From: Virgisporangium ochraceum
Lineage (GTDB): Bacteria > Actinomycetota > Actinomycetes > Mycobacteriales > Micromonosporaceae
Assembly (NCBI RefSeq): GCF_016863655.1
Contig: NZ_BOPH01000132.1
Location: 1 to 64,000, forward strand
DNA length: 64,000 nt
Direction: 5' to 3'
Position 1 is the first letter of the stretch. Each line of letters opens with the position of its first letter. Shown here in pieces: positions 45,284-53,883 of the stretch. The translations under genes and the position numbers were made by a program. The notes beneath the pieces are model-generated. The model was not told where the DNA came from and searched no databases. It was given only the letters and a program-made list of their open reading frames with translations.

Positions 45284-45898
45284 CTAGCCAGGTGCCGCGC
45301 CGGTCAGGACGGCGTCGACGACGCGCTCGGCCAGGCCGACCTCGTCGATGGCCGGGTTCCACCGCATCGTCCGCTGCACGATCATCGGCGCGGCCAGGAC
45401 CAGCAGGACGACCTCCACGTCGAGGTCGGGGCGCAGCTCGCCGGTCTCGATGCCGCGGCGCAGCACCCGGCGGGTCACCTCCCGCCGCGGCTCGATCACC
45501 TGCTGGTACCAGTGGTGCAGGTCGGGGTTGCGGGCGACCTGAGGCAGCAGGCAGCTCATCACCCGGCCGTTGCGCGGCTGGTCGCTCGGCTGGCCGATCC
45601 GCGACATCAGCGTCACCAGGTCGTCGCGCACCGACTCGCCGGCGACCTCCGGCACGGGCAGCTTCAACGACGCCACCGCGTCGACCACCACCTGGTCTCG
45701 GCTGGCCCACCGGCGGTAGATCGTGGCCTTGCCGACACCGGCCCGCGCCGCGATCGACTCGATCGACAGCGTCTCCAGCGCCTCGCCGTCGGCGATCATG
45801 CCGAGGACCGCGTCGATGATCGCCTGCTCCGACCGGGCACTGCGCGGCCGACCCGGAGCACGCTTGTCCGGGTCGGCCGTCGACGTCATGTCGTCCAT
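45284..45898 (-). CDS. TetR family transcriptional regulator
   Basis: A 204-residue repressor. The helix-turn-helix is LETLSIESIAARAGVGKATIYRRWASRDQVV near the N-terminus, followed by an all-helical ligand domain (VMSCLLPQVARNPDLHHWYQQVIEPRR). The ATG overlaps the stop of the upstream MFS gene by one base (TAATG) and an AGGGA site precedes it, so exporter and regulator are one transcript. Two 21-bp operators before the MFS gene probably bind this protein. Confidence 0.92.
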   Translation of the reverse strand: MDDMTSTADPDKRAPGRPRSARSEQAIIDAVLGMIADGEALETLSIESIAARAGVGKATIYRRWASRDQVVVDAVASLKLPVPEVAGESVRDDLVTLMSRIGQPSDQPRNGRVMSCLLPQVARNPDLHHWYQQVIEPRREVTRRVLRRGIETGELRPDLDVEVVLLVLAAPMIVQRTMRWNPAIDEVGLAERVVDAVLTGAAPG

Positions 45899-47463
45899 TA
45901 TCCCTGGTTCGCACCGACGGGCTCGGGGGCCGCGCTCACGCCGGTCTCAGCCGCTGGTGGATGCGCGGCGCTGCGGCGCGGCATCCACGCCAGCACGACG
46001 GCCGTCGCGAACACCGCGAAGACGGCCGCGACGCCCGCCGCCAGGTGCATCGCGTCGACGAACGCCGCGTTCGCGGGAGCGATCAACGAACGCCCGGCCG
46101 GGCCGAGCGCCCCCGCGACACCGTACGCACCGGCGATCGACTCGCTCGCCGCGTGCCGCACCGGCTCCGGCAGCCCGGCGACCGTGTCCTCCATCCCGCC
46201 CCGGTAGCTGGCCGCGAGCACCGACCCCAGCACGGCCACGCCCAGCGACCCGCCGAGCTGGCGGATCGTGTTGCTGACCGCCGACCCGACGCCGGCCTTC
46301 TCCCGCGGCAGCGTCGACATGACCGACTCGGTCGCCGGCGGCATCACGTTCGCCATGCCGGCGCCCTGCACGAAGAACAGCACACCGAGCACCCACAGCG
46401 GCGTGTCCGCCTCCAGGAACACCATGCCGACCAGCGACGCCGTCACCAGCGCGAGACCGGTGGCGCAGACGGCCCGCGGGCCGAACCGCCGTACGAAGCT
46501 GGCGCTGCGCGGCGCGAGCAGCAGCTGCGCGACGGCGAACGGCAGCATCATGAGGCCGGTCTGCAGCGGCGTGTACCCGCGCACCAGCTGCAGGTAGAAC
46601 ACGCTGAAGAACAGCGTGCCCATCATCGCGAAGAACACCAGGCCCACCGCGCTGACCGCGGCGGAGAACGCCGGGTTGCGGAACAGCCGGACGTCGAGCG
46701 ACGGGTTCTTCAGCCGGCTCTCGAACCAGACGAACGCCGCGATCACGAGGGCGCCGACGGCGATCGTGCCCCAGGCGCGGGGCCGGTCGAAGCCGTGCTC
46801 GCCGCCGTCGATGATCCCGTAGACGAACAGCACCAGGCCGACGATCGACAGGCCGACCCCGACGAGGTCGATCCGCCCCGGGTGCGGGTCCTTCGACTCC
46901 GGCACCAGGAGGGCGATGGCGACCAGGCCGACGACCACGATCGGCACGTTGATCAGGAAGACCGACCCCCACCAGAACCGCTCCAGCAGCAGACCGGCGA
47001 CGATCGGTCCGATCGCCACGGCGAGCCCGACGGCGCCGGCCCAGACGCCGATCGCCTTGCCCCGTTCCCGCGGGTCGAAGACGTTGGAGATGATCGACAG
47101 CGTGGCCGGCATGACGCCGGCGCCGCCGATGCCCATGAGGGCGCGGGCGACGATCAGCTGGGTCGGGTCCTGCGCGTACGCGCTGACCAGCGAGCTGATA
47201 CCGAACAACGCCAGGCTGACCATGAGCACCCGGCGGCGGCCGAGCCGGTCGCCGAGGACGCCGGCGGTGAACAGCAGACCGGCGAAGACGAGCGTGTAGG
47301 AGTTGATCGACCATTCGAGCTCGCCCTGGGTGGCGCCCAGGCCGTGCACCGGGTCGGCGATCACCCCGAGGGCCACGTTGAGGACCGTGTTGTCGAGGAC
47401 GACGACAAGCAGCGACACCACCAGCACACCGAGGATCGCCCACCGACGCGGATGTCCGGTCAC
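45898..47463 (-). CDS. MFS multidrug transporter, DHA2 (14-helix) family
   Basis: A 521-residue drug:proton antiporter of the EmrB/QacA type with about 14 membrane helices. Signature motifs: VVLDNTVLNVALG (motif D2), GRRRVLMVSLALFG (motif A) and GIGGAGVMPATLS. I begin it at the GTG at 47463; the longer frame upstream has no transporter features, and a GGTGAGG site lies just before it. Regulated, by inference, by the TetR gene immediately downstream through the operators at 47482 and 47533. The exported compounds cannot be told. Confidence 0.92.
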   Translation of the reverse strand: MTGHPRRWAILGVLVVSLLVVVLDNTVLNVALGVIADPVHGLGATQGELEWSINSYTLVFAGLLFTAGVLGDRLGRRRVLMVSLALFGISSLVSAYAQDPTQLIVARALMGIGGAGVMPATLSIISNVFDPRERGKAIGVWAGAVGLAVAIGPIVAGLLLERFWWGSVFLINVPIVVVGLVAIALLVPESKDPHPGRIDLVGVGLSIVGLVLFVYGIIDGGEHGFDRPRAWGTIAVGALVIAAFVWFESRLKNPSLDVRLFRNPAFSAAVSAVGLVFFAMMGTLFFSVFYLQLVRGYTPLQTGLMMLPFAVAQLLLAPRSASFVRRFGPRAVCATGLALVTASLVGMVFLEADTPLWVLGVLFFVQGAGMANVMPPATESVMSTLPREKAGVGSAVSNTIRQLGGSLGVAVLGSVLAASYRGGMEDTVAGLPEPVRHAASESIAGAYGVAGALGPAGRSLIAPANAAFVDAMHLAAGVAAVFAVFATAVVLAWMPRRSAAHPPAAETGVSAAPEPVGANQG

Positions 47464-47481
47464 GACCTCACCCCCCAAAGC

Positions 47482-47502
47482 GATACGGAACCGTCTCGTT
47501 TC
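47482..47502 (-). promoter_or_regulatory. TetR operator 1 (MFS promoter)
   Basis: A 21-bp imperfect palindrome, beginning GATACGG and ending CGTTTC, 19 bp from the MFS start. Its reverse complement matches operator 2 at 18 of 21 positions. Likely target of the adjacent TetR protein. Confidence 0.65.
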
Positions 47503-47532
47503 ATCGCGGCCCACGTTAACCACCGACTCCGC

Positions 47533-47553
47533 GAAACGGAACGGTGCCGTATC
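47533..47553. promoter_or_regulatory. TetR operator 2
   Basis: Inverted second copy of the operator: begins GAAACGG and ends CCGTATC, its start 51 bp from that of operator 1. It faces the divergent STAS gene but is about 200 bp from its start. Nothing else was recognised in the rest of the 292-bp gap (47464-47755). Confidence 0.62.
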
Positions 47554-47755
47554 GAAAGTGACCCTGATCACGCCCCGGAACCGGTCTGATCGGACACGAG
47601 CGGTGACCGGACGGCTGGATGCGACGCAAGTAGCTTGAGATGCGAACCGGGCGGGCGACAATCGGTGTTTCAGGCGCGAGGTGTAGCGACACCCGACGCC
47701 TACCGGTGCAGTATGGACGCAAGCGGTACCTAGCGCAGGAACAAGAGGTGCGCAG

Positions 47756-48070
47756 ATGACGGTGGACCCGGGCACGCAGCTCACGGTGCAGCCGGTGGGC
47801 GACGATGTCGTGCGGGTCAGCGGCGAGCTCGACATCCGCACGTGCGAACGGCTCGAACGGATGGCCGGCGCGCTCGTCGACAACGGCCACCGGGTCGTGC
47901 TCGACCTCGGTGAGCTCACGTTCTGTGACTCCACGGGGCTGGCGGTGCTCGTCCGCCTGCACAAGCGGGCCGAGGCCGCCGGTGGCACGCTGGTGCTGCG
48001 GTCGCCGGTGCCGCGCGTACACAACCTGCTGACGCTGACGGGCCTCACCCGGTTGTTCCGCGTCGAGTAG
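47756..48070 (+). CDS. STAS-domain anti-anti-sigma factor
   Basis: A 104-residue single-domain protein of the SpoIIAA/RsbV type. VRVSGELDIRTCERLE and VVLDLGELTFCDSTGLAVLVRLHKRA carry the signature; the phosphorylated serine is the one in CDSTGL. Such proteins bind an anti-sigma kinase and release a sigma factor when dephosphorylated. The phosphatase candidate is encoded immediately downstream. GAGG seven bases before the ATG supports the start. Confidence 0.93.
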   Translation: MTVDPGTQLTVQPVGDDVVRVSGELDIRTCERLERMAGALVDNGHRVVLDLGELTFCDSTGLAVLVRLHKRAEAAGGTLVLRSPVPRVHNLLTLTGLTRLFRVE

Positions 48071-48074
48071 CGGG

Positions 48075-50459
48075 ATGGTCCGACCGTTGGAGCGGCCCGG
48101 CGCGTGGGCGATCGCCGCCGGGGCGTTGGTTCCCCTGTTGCCCGGTGCGGTGATCGCCGGGTTCGCGCTGGGTGAGGGCACCGGGGCGGCGCTGCTGCTC
48201 GCGGCCGTCGCCGCCGGGTGCGCGCTGGGCGGGCTCACCGCCGGGGTCGCCGCGGGCGTGCTCGCCACGGCCGCCTTCTTCCGGTTCGTGGTGCAGGCCG
48301 CCGACCCGGCGCCCCACCTGGTCGGGTTCGTGGTCGCGGCCGGCGCGGTCGTCGCCGTCTACTGGACCGTCCACAGCCGCGCGCGCAGGTACACGGCGAG
48401 CACCGAGCGCGCCCGCGACGCCGCCGAGAGCCGGGCCGACCTGCTGGCCGAGCGGGTCAGGCTGCTCGGTCCGATGCTCGACACCGCACCGATCGGCTTC
48501 GCGCTGATGGACCGCGACCTGCGCTTCCGCTACGCCAACGGGCACTACGCCGAGTTCACGCGGATCCCGGCCGCCGACCATCTCGGGCGCACGCCGGCGG
48601 AGCTGTTCGGCGGCGAGATCGGCCGCACCGCCGAGGCGGTCGTGGCGAAGGTCTTCGAGACCGGCGAGACGCAGGAGTCGATCGTCGTGCCGGTCGAGTG
48701 GCCGCACGGCACCCGGCACTACCTGAGCAACCGCTACCCGGTCAGCGACGCCGACGGTCGGGTGATCGGCGTCGGTGTCGGCGCGATCGACATCACCGAG
48801 CAGGTCGTCCTGCAGGAGGAGCACCGGCGGGCGCTGGCCGAGCTGACCGCCACCGTGCGCTCGGCGCCGGTCGCGATGGCCCTGCTCGGCACCGACCTGA
48901 CCTTCCACCAGGCCAACCGCCCTTTCCAGGAGCTCGCCGGCGACCCCGACCGGCCCCTCGTCGGCACCGGGCTCGACGAGGCGACCGGCCTGCCGCCGGT
49001 GGTGCGGTCGATGGCCGTCGAGGTCCAGGCGTCGGGCCGGGGCGCGGCCGTCTCCGACGTGCCGCTGTGGGGTGACGGCGTGAGCTTCGCGAACGTCAAC
49101 TGTTTCCCCGTGCTGGTCGACGACGGGACCGTGGTCGCGGTGGCCCTGATCGTCATCGACGTCTCCGAGCAGCACCGGCTGGCGCGGCTGGAGGCGGAGG
49201 CGCAGGCGCTGCGCGCCACCGCCGAGCTCGCCGGCAAGCTGGAGCAGGCCCAGCGGCTGGCCCGCATGGGCAGCTGGGAGGTCGACCTGCGCAGCGGCGA
49301 GGTCACCGGTTCGGCGCAGATGGCCGCGATCGTCGGTGACCCGGCGGCGTTCCTGGCCGGCACCGGCAGCTTCGTCGTGCACCCGGTCGACGTCGACCGG
49401 ATGGGCCGGGAGTTCCGCCGGCTGCGCAACGGTGGCGCGCCGTTCGCGGGCGAGTTCCGGATCGTGCGTCCCGACGGCTCGGTCCTGGACGTGTACGGCA
49501 CCGGCGAGGTGATCCGCGACGACACCGACACGCCGGTGCGGCTGTGGGGGACGCTGCAGGACGTCACCGTCCAGCGGGCCCAGGAGCGGGCCGCCGACGC
49601 GGCGATCCGGTCGGCCGACCTGGCCCGTGCCGAGCTCGAGGCCGAGCACCGGGCGCTGCAGATGTTCGTGCAGGCGATGCTGCCGTCGAGCCTGCCCCGG
49701 GCGCCCGAGACCGAGATCGTGGCCGCGTACCTGCCGGTGGTGGAGCGGGTCGACATCGGCGGTGACTGGTTCGACTCGTTCCCGCTGCCCGACGGGCGGT
49801 TCGCGCTCGCCGTCGGCGACGTCACCGGTCACGACCTGCGCGCCGCGACGATCATGGGCCAGGTGCGCAACGCCGTGCGGGCGTACGCGTTCGAGGACCC
49901 GTCGCCCGGTGAGGTGCTGCGCCGGGTCAACCTGCTGCTGACCCGGGTGTCCGACCTCGACCTGGTGACGATGGTCTACGGCGTGTACGACCCCGTCCGC
50001 CACGAGCTGACCTGGGCCAACGGCGGCCACCCCGCCCCGCTGCTGCGGCACCGCGGCGAGGTGGTCGAGCTCCGCGCCCCGGCGGGCCTGATCCTCGGCG
50101 TCTTCGCCGACGACGTGCACTACGCCGAGTGCACGGTCCGGCTGGTGCCGGGCGACACCGTGCTCGTCTACACCGACGGCCTGGTCGACCACCGCGCCGG
50201 CGACCCGGAGCAGGCGATGCACACCCTGGTCAACCTGCTGGCCACGGGCGCCGGCGCGCCCGACCGGCTGCTGCGCGAGGTCACCGGCCGGATGCTGGCC
50301 GGCGGCGTCCAGGAGGACGACGTGTGCCTGTTGGCGCTGCACCGCACGGCCGAGGCCGTGCCGGGCCAGCCACTCGCGACGCACGACCTGGCGCACCCGG
50401 GCGCGGTGGTGCCGCCACCGGCGGAACCGCTCCCGGGCCCGGTCGCCTGGGCCGCCTAG
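48075..50459 (+). CDS. membrane PAS-PP2C (SpoIIE-type) serine phosphatase
   Basis: A 794-residue signalling protein. About 10-98 hold three or four membrane helices; three PAS-like domains follow (starting about 128, 255 and 390; e.g. MLDTAPIGFALMDRDLRFRYANGHYAEF) joined by coiled linkers, then a PP2C phosphatase from about 535. Metal ligands are intact: DIGGDWFDSF, VGDVTGHDL and the final EDDVCLL. It is placed four bases after the STAS gene, so dephosphorylating that STAS protein is the obvious role. The stop codon lies within a 15-bp repeat. Confidence 0.9.
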   Translation: MVRPLERPGAWAIAAGALVPLLPGAVIAGFALGEGTGAALLLAAVAAGCALGGLTAGVAAGVLATAAFFRFVVQAADPAPHLVGFVVAAGAVVAVYWTVHSRARRYTASTERARDAAESRADLLAERVRLLGPMLDTAPIGFALMDRDLRFRYANGHYAEFTRIPAADHLGRTPAELFGGEIGRTAEAVVAKVFETGETQESIVVPVEWPHGTRHYLSNRYPVSDADGRVIGVGVGAIDITEQVVLQEEHRRALAELTATVRSAPVAMALLGTDLTFHQANRPFQELAGDPDRPLVGTGLDEATGLPPVVRSMAVEVQASGRGAAVSDVPLWGDGVSFANVNCFPVLVDDGTVVAVALIVIDVSEQHRLARLEAEAQALRATAELAGKLEQAQRLARMGSWEVDLRSGEVTGSAQMAAIVGDPAAFLAGTGSFVVHPVDVDRMGREFRRLRNGGAPFAGEFRIVRPDGSVLDVYGTGEVIRDDTDTPVRLWGTLQDVTVQRAQERAADAAIRSADLARAELEAEHRALQMFVQAMLPSSLPRAPETEIVAAYLPVVERVDIGGDWFDSFPLPDGRFALAVGDVTGHDLRAATIMGQVRNAVRAYAFEDPSPGEVLRRVNLLLTRVSDLDLVTMVYGVYDPVRHELTWANGGHPAPLLRHRGEVVELRAPAGLILGVFADDVHYAECTVRLVPGDTVLVYTDGLVDHRAGDPEQAMHTLVNLLATGAGAPDRLLREVTGRMLAGGVQEDDVCLLALHRTAEAVPGQPLATHDLAHPGAVVPPPAEPLPGPVAWAA

Positions 50460-50504
50460 GTACAGGCCGCCCAGGTACAGGCCGCCCAGGTACAGGCCGC
50501 CCAG
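50450..50504. repeat. 15-bp tandem repeat across the PP2C stop codon
   Basis: Three exact copies of GTACAGGCCGCCCAG (50460, 50475, 50490) follow a partial copy GGCCGCCTAG. The unit is five codons and in frame; the stop TAG differs from the repeat's CAG by one base. Readthrough would add VQAAQ repeats. Confidence 0.85.
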
Positions 50505-50525
50505 GCGCGGTGCGGGTGCCGGCCG

Positions 50526-51947
50526 CTACCTGCCCGCGCCCACCGGCGCTCTGCGGGTGCGCAGCCCGAAGGCCGTCACCGCCACGGCCGCCAGCGCCGC
50601 CACCAGCGGCACCCACAGCGCAACCCGCACCGCGGCCAGCCCGTCGACACCGGCGAAGCCGCCGGGGCCGCGGGGGCCGCCGTCGAGGGCGGCCACGCTC
50701 ACCGCGGTCACCGCCGACAGGCCGAGCGCCGTGCCGAACTGGATGGCCGTGTACAGCAGGCCGGCGGCGAGGCCATGCTCGGACGGGTCGACGTCGTCGG
50801 TGGCGGCCATGGTCAGGGGACCGTAGGCCAGCGCGAAGCCGACACCGAGGAGCACCAGCGTCGGCAGCATCGCGGCGTAGGTCCAGTCGGGGCCGACCGG
50901 CAGGAACAGGGCGTACGCGAGGGCCGCCGACACGAGGCCGGCGAACAGGACGCGGGTGTTGCCGAACCGGTCGACCAGCTTCGGTGTCAGCGTCGGCGCC
51001 AGCACCGTGTCGAGGGCGACGACCAGCATCGCGAGGCCGGTCTGCAACGTCGTCCACCCGCGCAGTTCCTGCAGGTAGAGGGTCATCAGGAACTGGAAGC
51101 CGGCGAACGCCCCCAGGAACGCGGCCGCGGCCAGGTTGGTGCGCGCGAGGGTGGCCGAGCGCAGGATGCCCAGGCGCACCAGCGGCGCCGGTGACCGTCG
51201 TTCCACGGTCCCGAAGACGACCAACGACGCGACCGCCGCCGCGAAGACGGCCGCCGTCACGGCGGCGCCGTCGCCGGGGCGCTCCAGGCGGATCACGCCG
51301 TAGACGGTCAGCAGCATGGTCGCGGTGATCGCGGCGGCGCCGGCGAGGTCGAACCGGGCCGGGTCGACGCGGACCGTGCGGCCGCCGCCGTGGTCCTTCA
51401 GCAGCGGGACCGCGGCCAGCAGGATCAGCGCGGCCATGATGACCGGCGCGAAGAAGACCCAGCGCCACCCGACCGACGTGAGCATCCCGCCGGCGACCAA
51501 GCCGAGCGAGAAGCCGCCAGCCGCGGTGCCCGCGTACACGCCCAACGCCTTCGTCCGCTGCGGGCCGGCCGGGAAGTTGCTGGTGATCAGCGCCAGGCCC
51601 GCCGGCGTCATGAACGCGGCCGCGACCCCGGTGACGAACCGGGCGAGCAGCAGCGTCCAGCCGGTGGTGGCGAACCCGCCGACGCCGGAGAACACCAGGA
51701 AGACGCCCAGCCAGAGCAGGAACATGCGCCGGTGGCCGAGCAGGTCGGCGGCCCGGCCGCCGAGCAGCATGAACCCGCCGTAGCCGAGGACGTAGGCGCT
51801 GACGACGCCGCTCAGCGTCCCGGTGGACAGGCCGAGGTCGGCGCGGATCTCCGGCAGCGCGATGTTGACCATCGCGACGTCGATCCCCTCGAGGAAGATC
51901 GCGCCGCACAACACGAACAGCACGCCCCACGCGCGCGGTGTGAACAT
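50526..51947 (-). CDS. MFS transporter, 14-helix drug efflux type
   Basis: A 473-residue efflux-type transporter. Motifs: GIDVAMVNIALPEIRADLGL, GGRAADLLGHRRMFLL (motif A) and GVAAAFMTPAGLALI. It is related to the DHA2 exporters but not closely to the one at 45898-47463. The ATG at 51947 follows an AGGGGGA site at eight bases; the longer frame upstream lies over the divergent regulator. Control by the adjacent HxlR regulator is probable. Confidence 0.9.
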   Translation of the reverse strand: MFTPRAWGVLFVLCGAIFLEGIDVAMVNIALPEIRADLGLSTGTLSGVVSAYVLGYGGFMLLGGRAADLLGHRRMFLLWLGVFLVFSGVGGFATTGWTLLLARFVTGVAAAFMTPAGLALITSNFPAGPQRTKALGVYAGTAAGGFSLGLVAGGMLTSVGWRWVFFAPVIMAALILLAAVPLLKDHGGGRTVRVDPARFDLAGAAAITATMLLTVYGVIRLERPGDGAAVTAAVFAAAVASLVVFGTVERRSPAPLVRLGILRSATLARTNLAAAAFLGAFAGFQFLMTLYLQELRGWTTLQTGLAMLVVALDTVLAPTLTPKLVDRFGNTRVLFAGLVSAALAYALFLPVGPDWTYAAMLPTLVLLGVGFALAYGPLTMAATDDVDPSEHGLAAGLLYTAIQFGTALGLSAVTAVSVAALDGGPRGPGGFAGVDGLAAVRVALWVPLVAALAAVAVTAFGLRTRRAPVGAGR

Positions 51948-51970
51948 CTGTGGTTCCCCCTGTGCATGCC

Positions 51971-51987
51971 GGTTCCTTCTTGTAACC
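51971..51987. promoter_or_regulatory. possible HxlR operator
   Basis: GGTTCCTTCTTGTAACC, an imperfect palindrome in the 69-bp gap between the divergent MFS and HxlR genes. Short arms, so weak support from sequence alone. Confidence 0.3.
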
Positions 51988-52016
51988 ATCAGCATCGTCG
52001 GGCACCATTCGGGGGC

Positions 52017-52514
52017 ATGGAAGAAGGCACTTCGCAGTCCCCCGGTTACTGCTGTGATACCGACGGCGACCCGTACGACGCCCGGCAGTGGGACACCCGC
52101 AACGACTGCGAGGTCCGGCAGATCCTCGACCGGATCGCCGACAAGTGGTCGCTGCTCGTGATCGCCCTGCTCGACCGGCGCACCCTGCGCTTCACCGAGC
52201 TGCGGCGGGCCGTCGACGGGGTCAGCCAGCGCATGCTCGCGCGCACCCTGCGTCAGCTCGAACGTGACGGGCTGGTGCGCCGGACCGTCCACGCCGCGGT
52301 CCCACCGAGGGTCGACTACGAGCTGACGCCGCTCGGCGCGACCCTGCACACGACGATCCGGGCGCTGGTCGACTGGACCGAGACGCACCAGAACGAGATC
52401 GCCGCCGCCCGCGCCGCGTACGACGTGCGCGAGGCGGCGGAGCAGGCGGCGCAGGAGCGGGAGGCGGCCCGGCGCGACGCGATCGCCCGCGACGTGCTCG
52501 CCGGACGGCTCTGA
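52017..52514 (+). CDS. HxlR family transcriptional regulator
   Basis: A 165-residue winged-helix regulator. NDCEVRQILDRIADKWSLLVI, with the first cysteine in the redox/aldehyde-sensing place, then LRFTELRRAVDGVSQRMLARTLRQLERDGLVRR and VDYELTPLGATLH are diagnostic. A second cysteine pair (YCCDTDG) lies near the N-terminus. The C-terminal tail is a charged helix. Divergent from the MFS gene, which it most likely controls. Confidence 0.93.
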   Translation: MEEGTSQSPGYCCDTDGDPYDARQWDTRNDCEVRQILDRIADKWSLLVIALLDRRTLRFTELRRAVDGVSQRMLARTLRQLERDGLVRRTVHAAVPPRVDYELTPLGATLHTTIRALVDWTETHQNEIAAARAAYDVREAAEQAAQEREAARRDAIARDVLAGRL

Positions 52515-52547
52515 GCGGGGCACCGCGCCGGCGGCACGGGGCCCCGC
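52515..52547. terminator. hairpin between converging HxlR and haloperoxidase-like genes
   Basis: GCGGGGC at 52515 pairs with GCCCCGC at 52541, with further pairing possible inside. It fills the 40-bp gap between two stop codons and could serve both directions. Confidence 0.5.
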
Positions 52548-52554
52548 CCGTCGA

Positions 52555-53814
52555 TCAGAACTGGCGGTGGAGCACGTCGCGGGTCACCGTCGCCGCGAGC
52601 CGGTCACCGTCGACGACCGCGAAGCGGTAGTGCACCCCGGCCCAGATCCTCGCCTCCCGTAGCTCGGCCAGCGCCGCCGACAGGCTGTGGTAGCGGCGGG
52701 TCGTGCCGGAGTCGGCGCTGTAGGCGCTGAACCGCAGGGTGTCGCGGCCGAAGAACGTCCGCAGGGCCGCGACGTTCGCCGAGGTGAAGCACGCGTGCCC
52801 CGACGGGTACTCCGCCGACGGCGCGGTGACGCGGAGCGGCGTCCACGCCGGGTCGGCCGTGGTGGCCGGGTTGCCGTCGGTGCCGGCGAGCGGGATCGCG
52901 GTGACCGGCCGCCACAGGCTCCAGGTCCACTTCTCCCGGTAGCAGGAGATCAGCGAGTCGGCCACCGACAGGTCGACCATCGCGAACATCCGGGCCGTGC
53001 GCATCGTGTCGAGCCGGTGGGTCACCGCGAGCTGGCGCTTGATCTCCCACTCCACCAGGCGCGGGTCGTCCCACCAGATCGCCGCCTCGGTCTGGTCGGC
53101 CGTGCGGACCGCGCTGGTGGCCGAGCCGAGCGCCTGGACCTCGTCGAGGTCGCGGGCGTACGCGGCGCTGGTCAGGGCCGGCGGGCCCGGGGTGCGGAAG
53201 TCGGCCGCGTCGCGGATCACGAACGGCTTCAGCGTGGCGTACCAGGCGCCGGCCTGGAGGAACCCGGGTGGCGTCGGCCGCCACTCGCCCGGCGCGGTGC
53301 CGACCTTCCAGGTCGCGTCGGAGAACGCGCCGTCATCACGGCGGGCCTCGATCATGGCCGCGGCGGCGGCCTCGCCGACGGCGATGCCGCCGCGCTTGGG
53401 CCGGCCGTCCGGGATCGCGCCGAGCGCCTCCTCGTACCGCGCGCGCAGCGCCCCGGCCTGTGCCGGGAACAGGGACAGGAGCACGTGGTGCGCCGCGGCG
53501 GCGACCGCCGCGGGTGCCGAGTCGCCGCGCCGGCTGGGCGGGGCGACGAGGTACGGCCGGTAGGGCCCGCCCTCGACCGCGTTGACGGCGTCGAAGACGG
53601 CGCCCTGCACCATCGCGAAGCTGCGGGCGGCCGCGGTCGGCGACTGCCGGGCCACCTCGAAGATGGCGTCCTGCGCGTCGACGTTCCAGGTGACGACCGC
53701 GTTGGGCGCACCGGTGGGTGCGGCCCGGGCGGCAGCTGGCGTGAGCCCGACGGAACCGGCGAGCGCGAGCACGCTCACGATCGCCTTCAAGGACGGAACG
53801 GGTCGCGAACGCAT
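52555..53814 (-). CDS. secreted vanadium-dependent haloperoxidase-like (PAP2 superfamily) protein
   Basis: A 419-residue exported protein with a Sec-type signal (SLKAIVSVLALAGSVGLTPAAARA). The C-terminal half carries the PAP2/vanadium haloperoxidase residues: YREKWTWSLWRPVTAI (Lys and Arg), AEYPSGHACFTSAN (Ser-Gly-His) and REARIWAGVHYRFAVVDGD (Arg and axial His). It could be a halogenating peroxidase or an acid phosphatase-like relative; sequence cannot decide. I take the ATG at 53814, one codon after a GTG. It lies alone between yebC and HxlR. Confidence 0.85.
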   Translation of the reverse strand: MRSRPVPSLKAIVSVLALAGSVGLTPAAARAAPTGAPNAVVTWNVDAQDAIFEVARQSPTAAARSFAMVQGAVFDAVNAVEGGPYRPYLVAPPSRRGDSAPAAVAAAAHHVLLSLFPAQAGALRARYEEALGAIPDGRPKRGGIAVGEAAAAAMIEARRDDGAFSDATWKVGTAPGEWRPTPPGFLQAGAWYATLKPFVIRDAADFRTPGPPALTSAAYARDLDEVQALGSATSAVRTADQTEAAIWWDDPRLVEWEIKRQLAVTHRLDTMRTARMFAMVDLSVADSLISCYREKWTWSLWRPVTAIPLAGTDGNPATTADPAWTPLRVTAPSAEYPSGHACFTSANVAALRTFFGRDTLRFSAYSADSGTTRRYHSLSAALAELREARIWAGVHYRFAVVDGDRLAATVTRDVLHRQF

Positions 53815-53883
53815 CACCCGTCATCTATATCGAAGGCTCCGGTTCACCGTCGTCGATGCGTCGGAAAGTCGACGCGGGTCGCG

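Noticed and set aside
48045..50396. 783-codon minus-strand frame over the PAS-PP2C gene
   Set aside because: The plus-strand protein carries PAS and PP2C motifs; the reverse frame is low-complexity.
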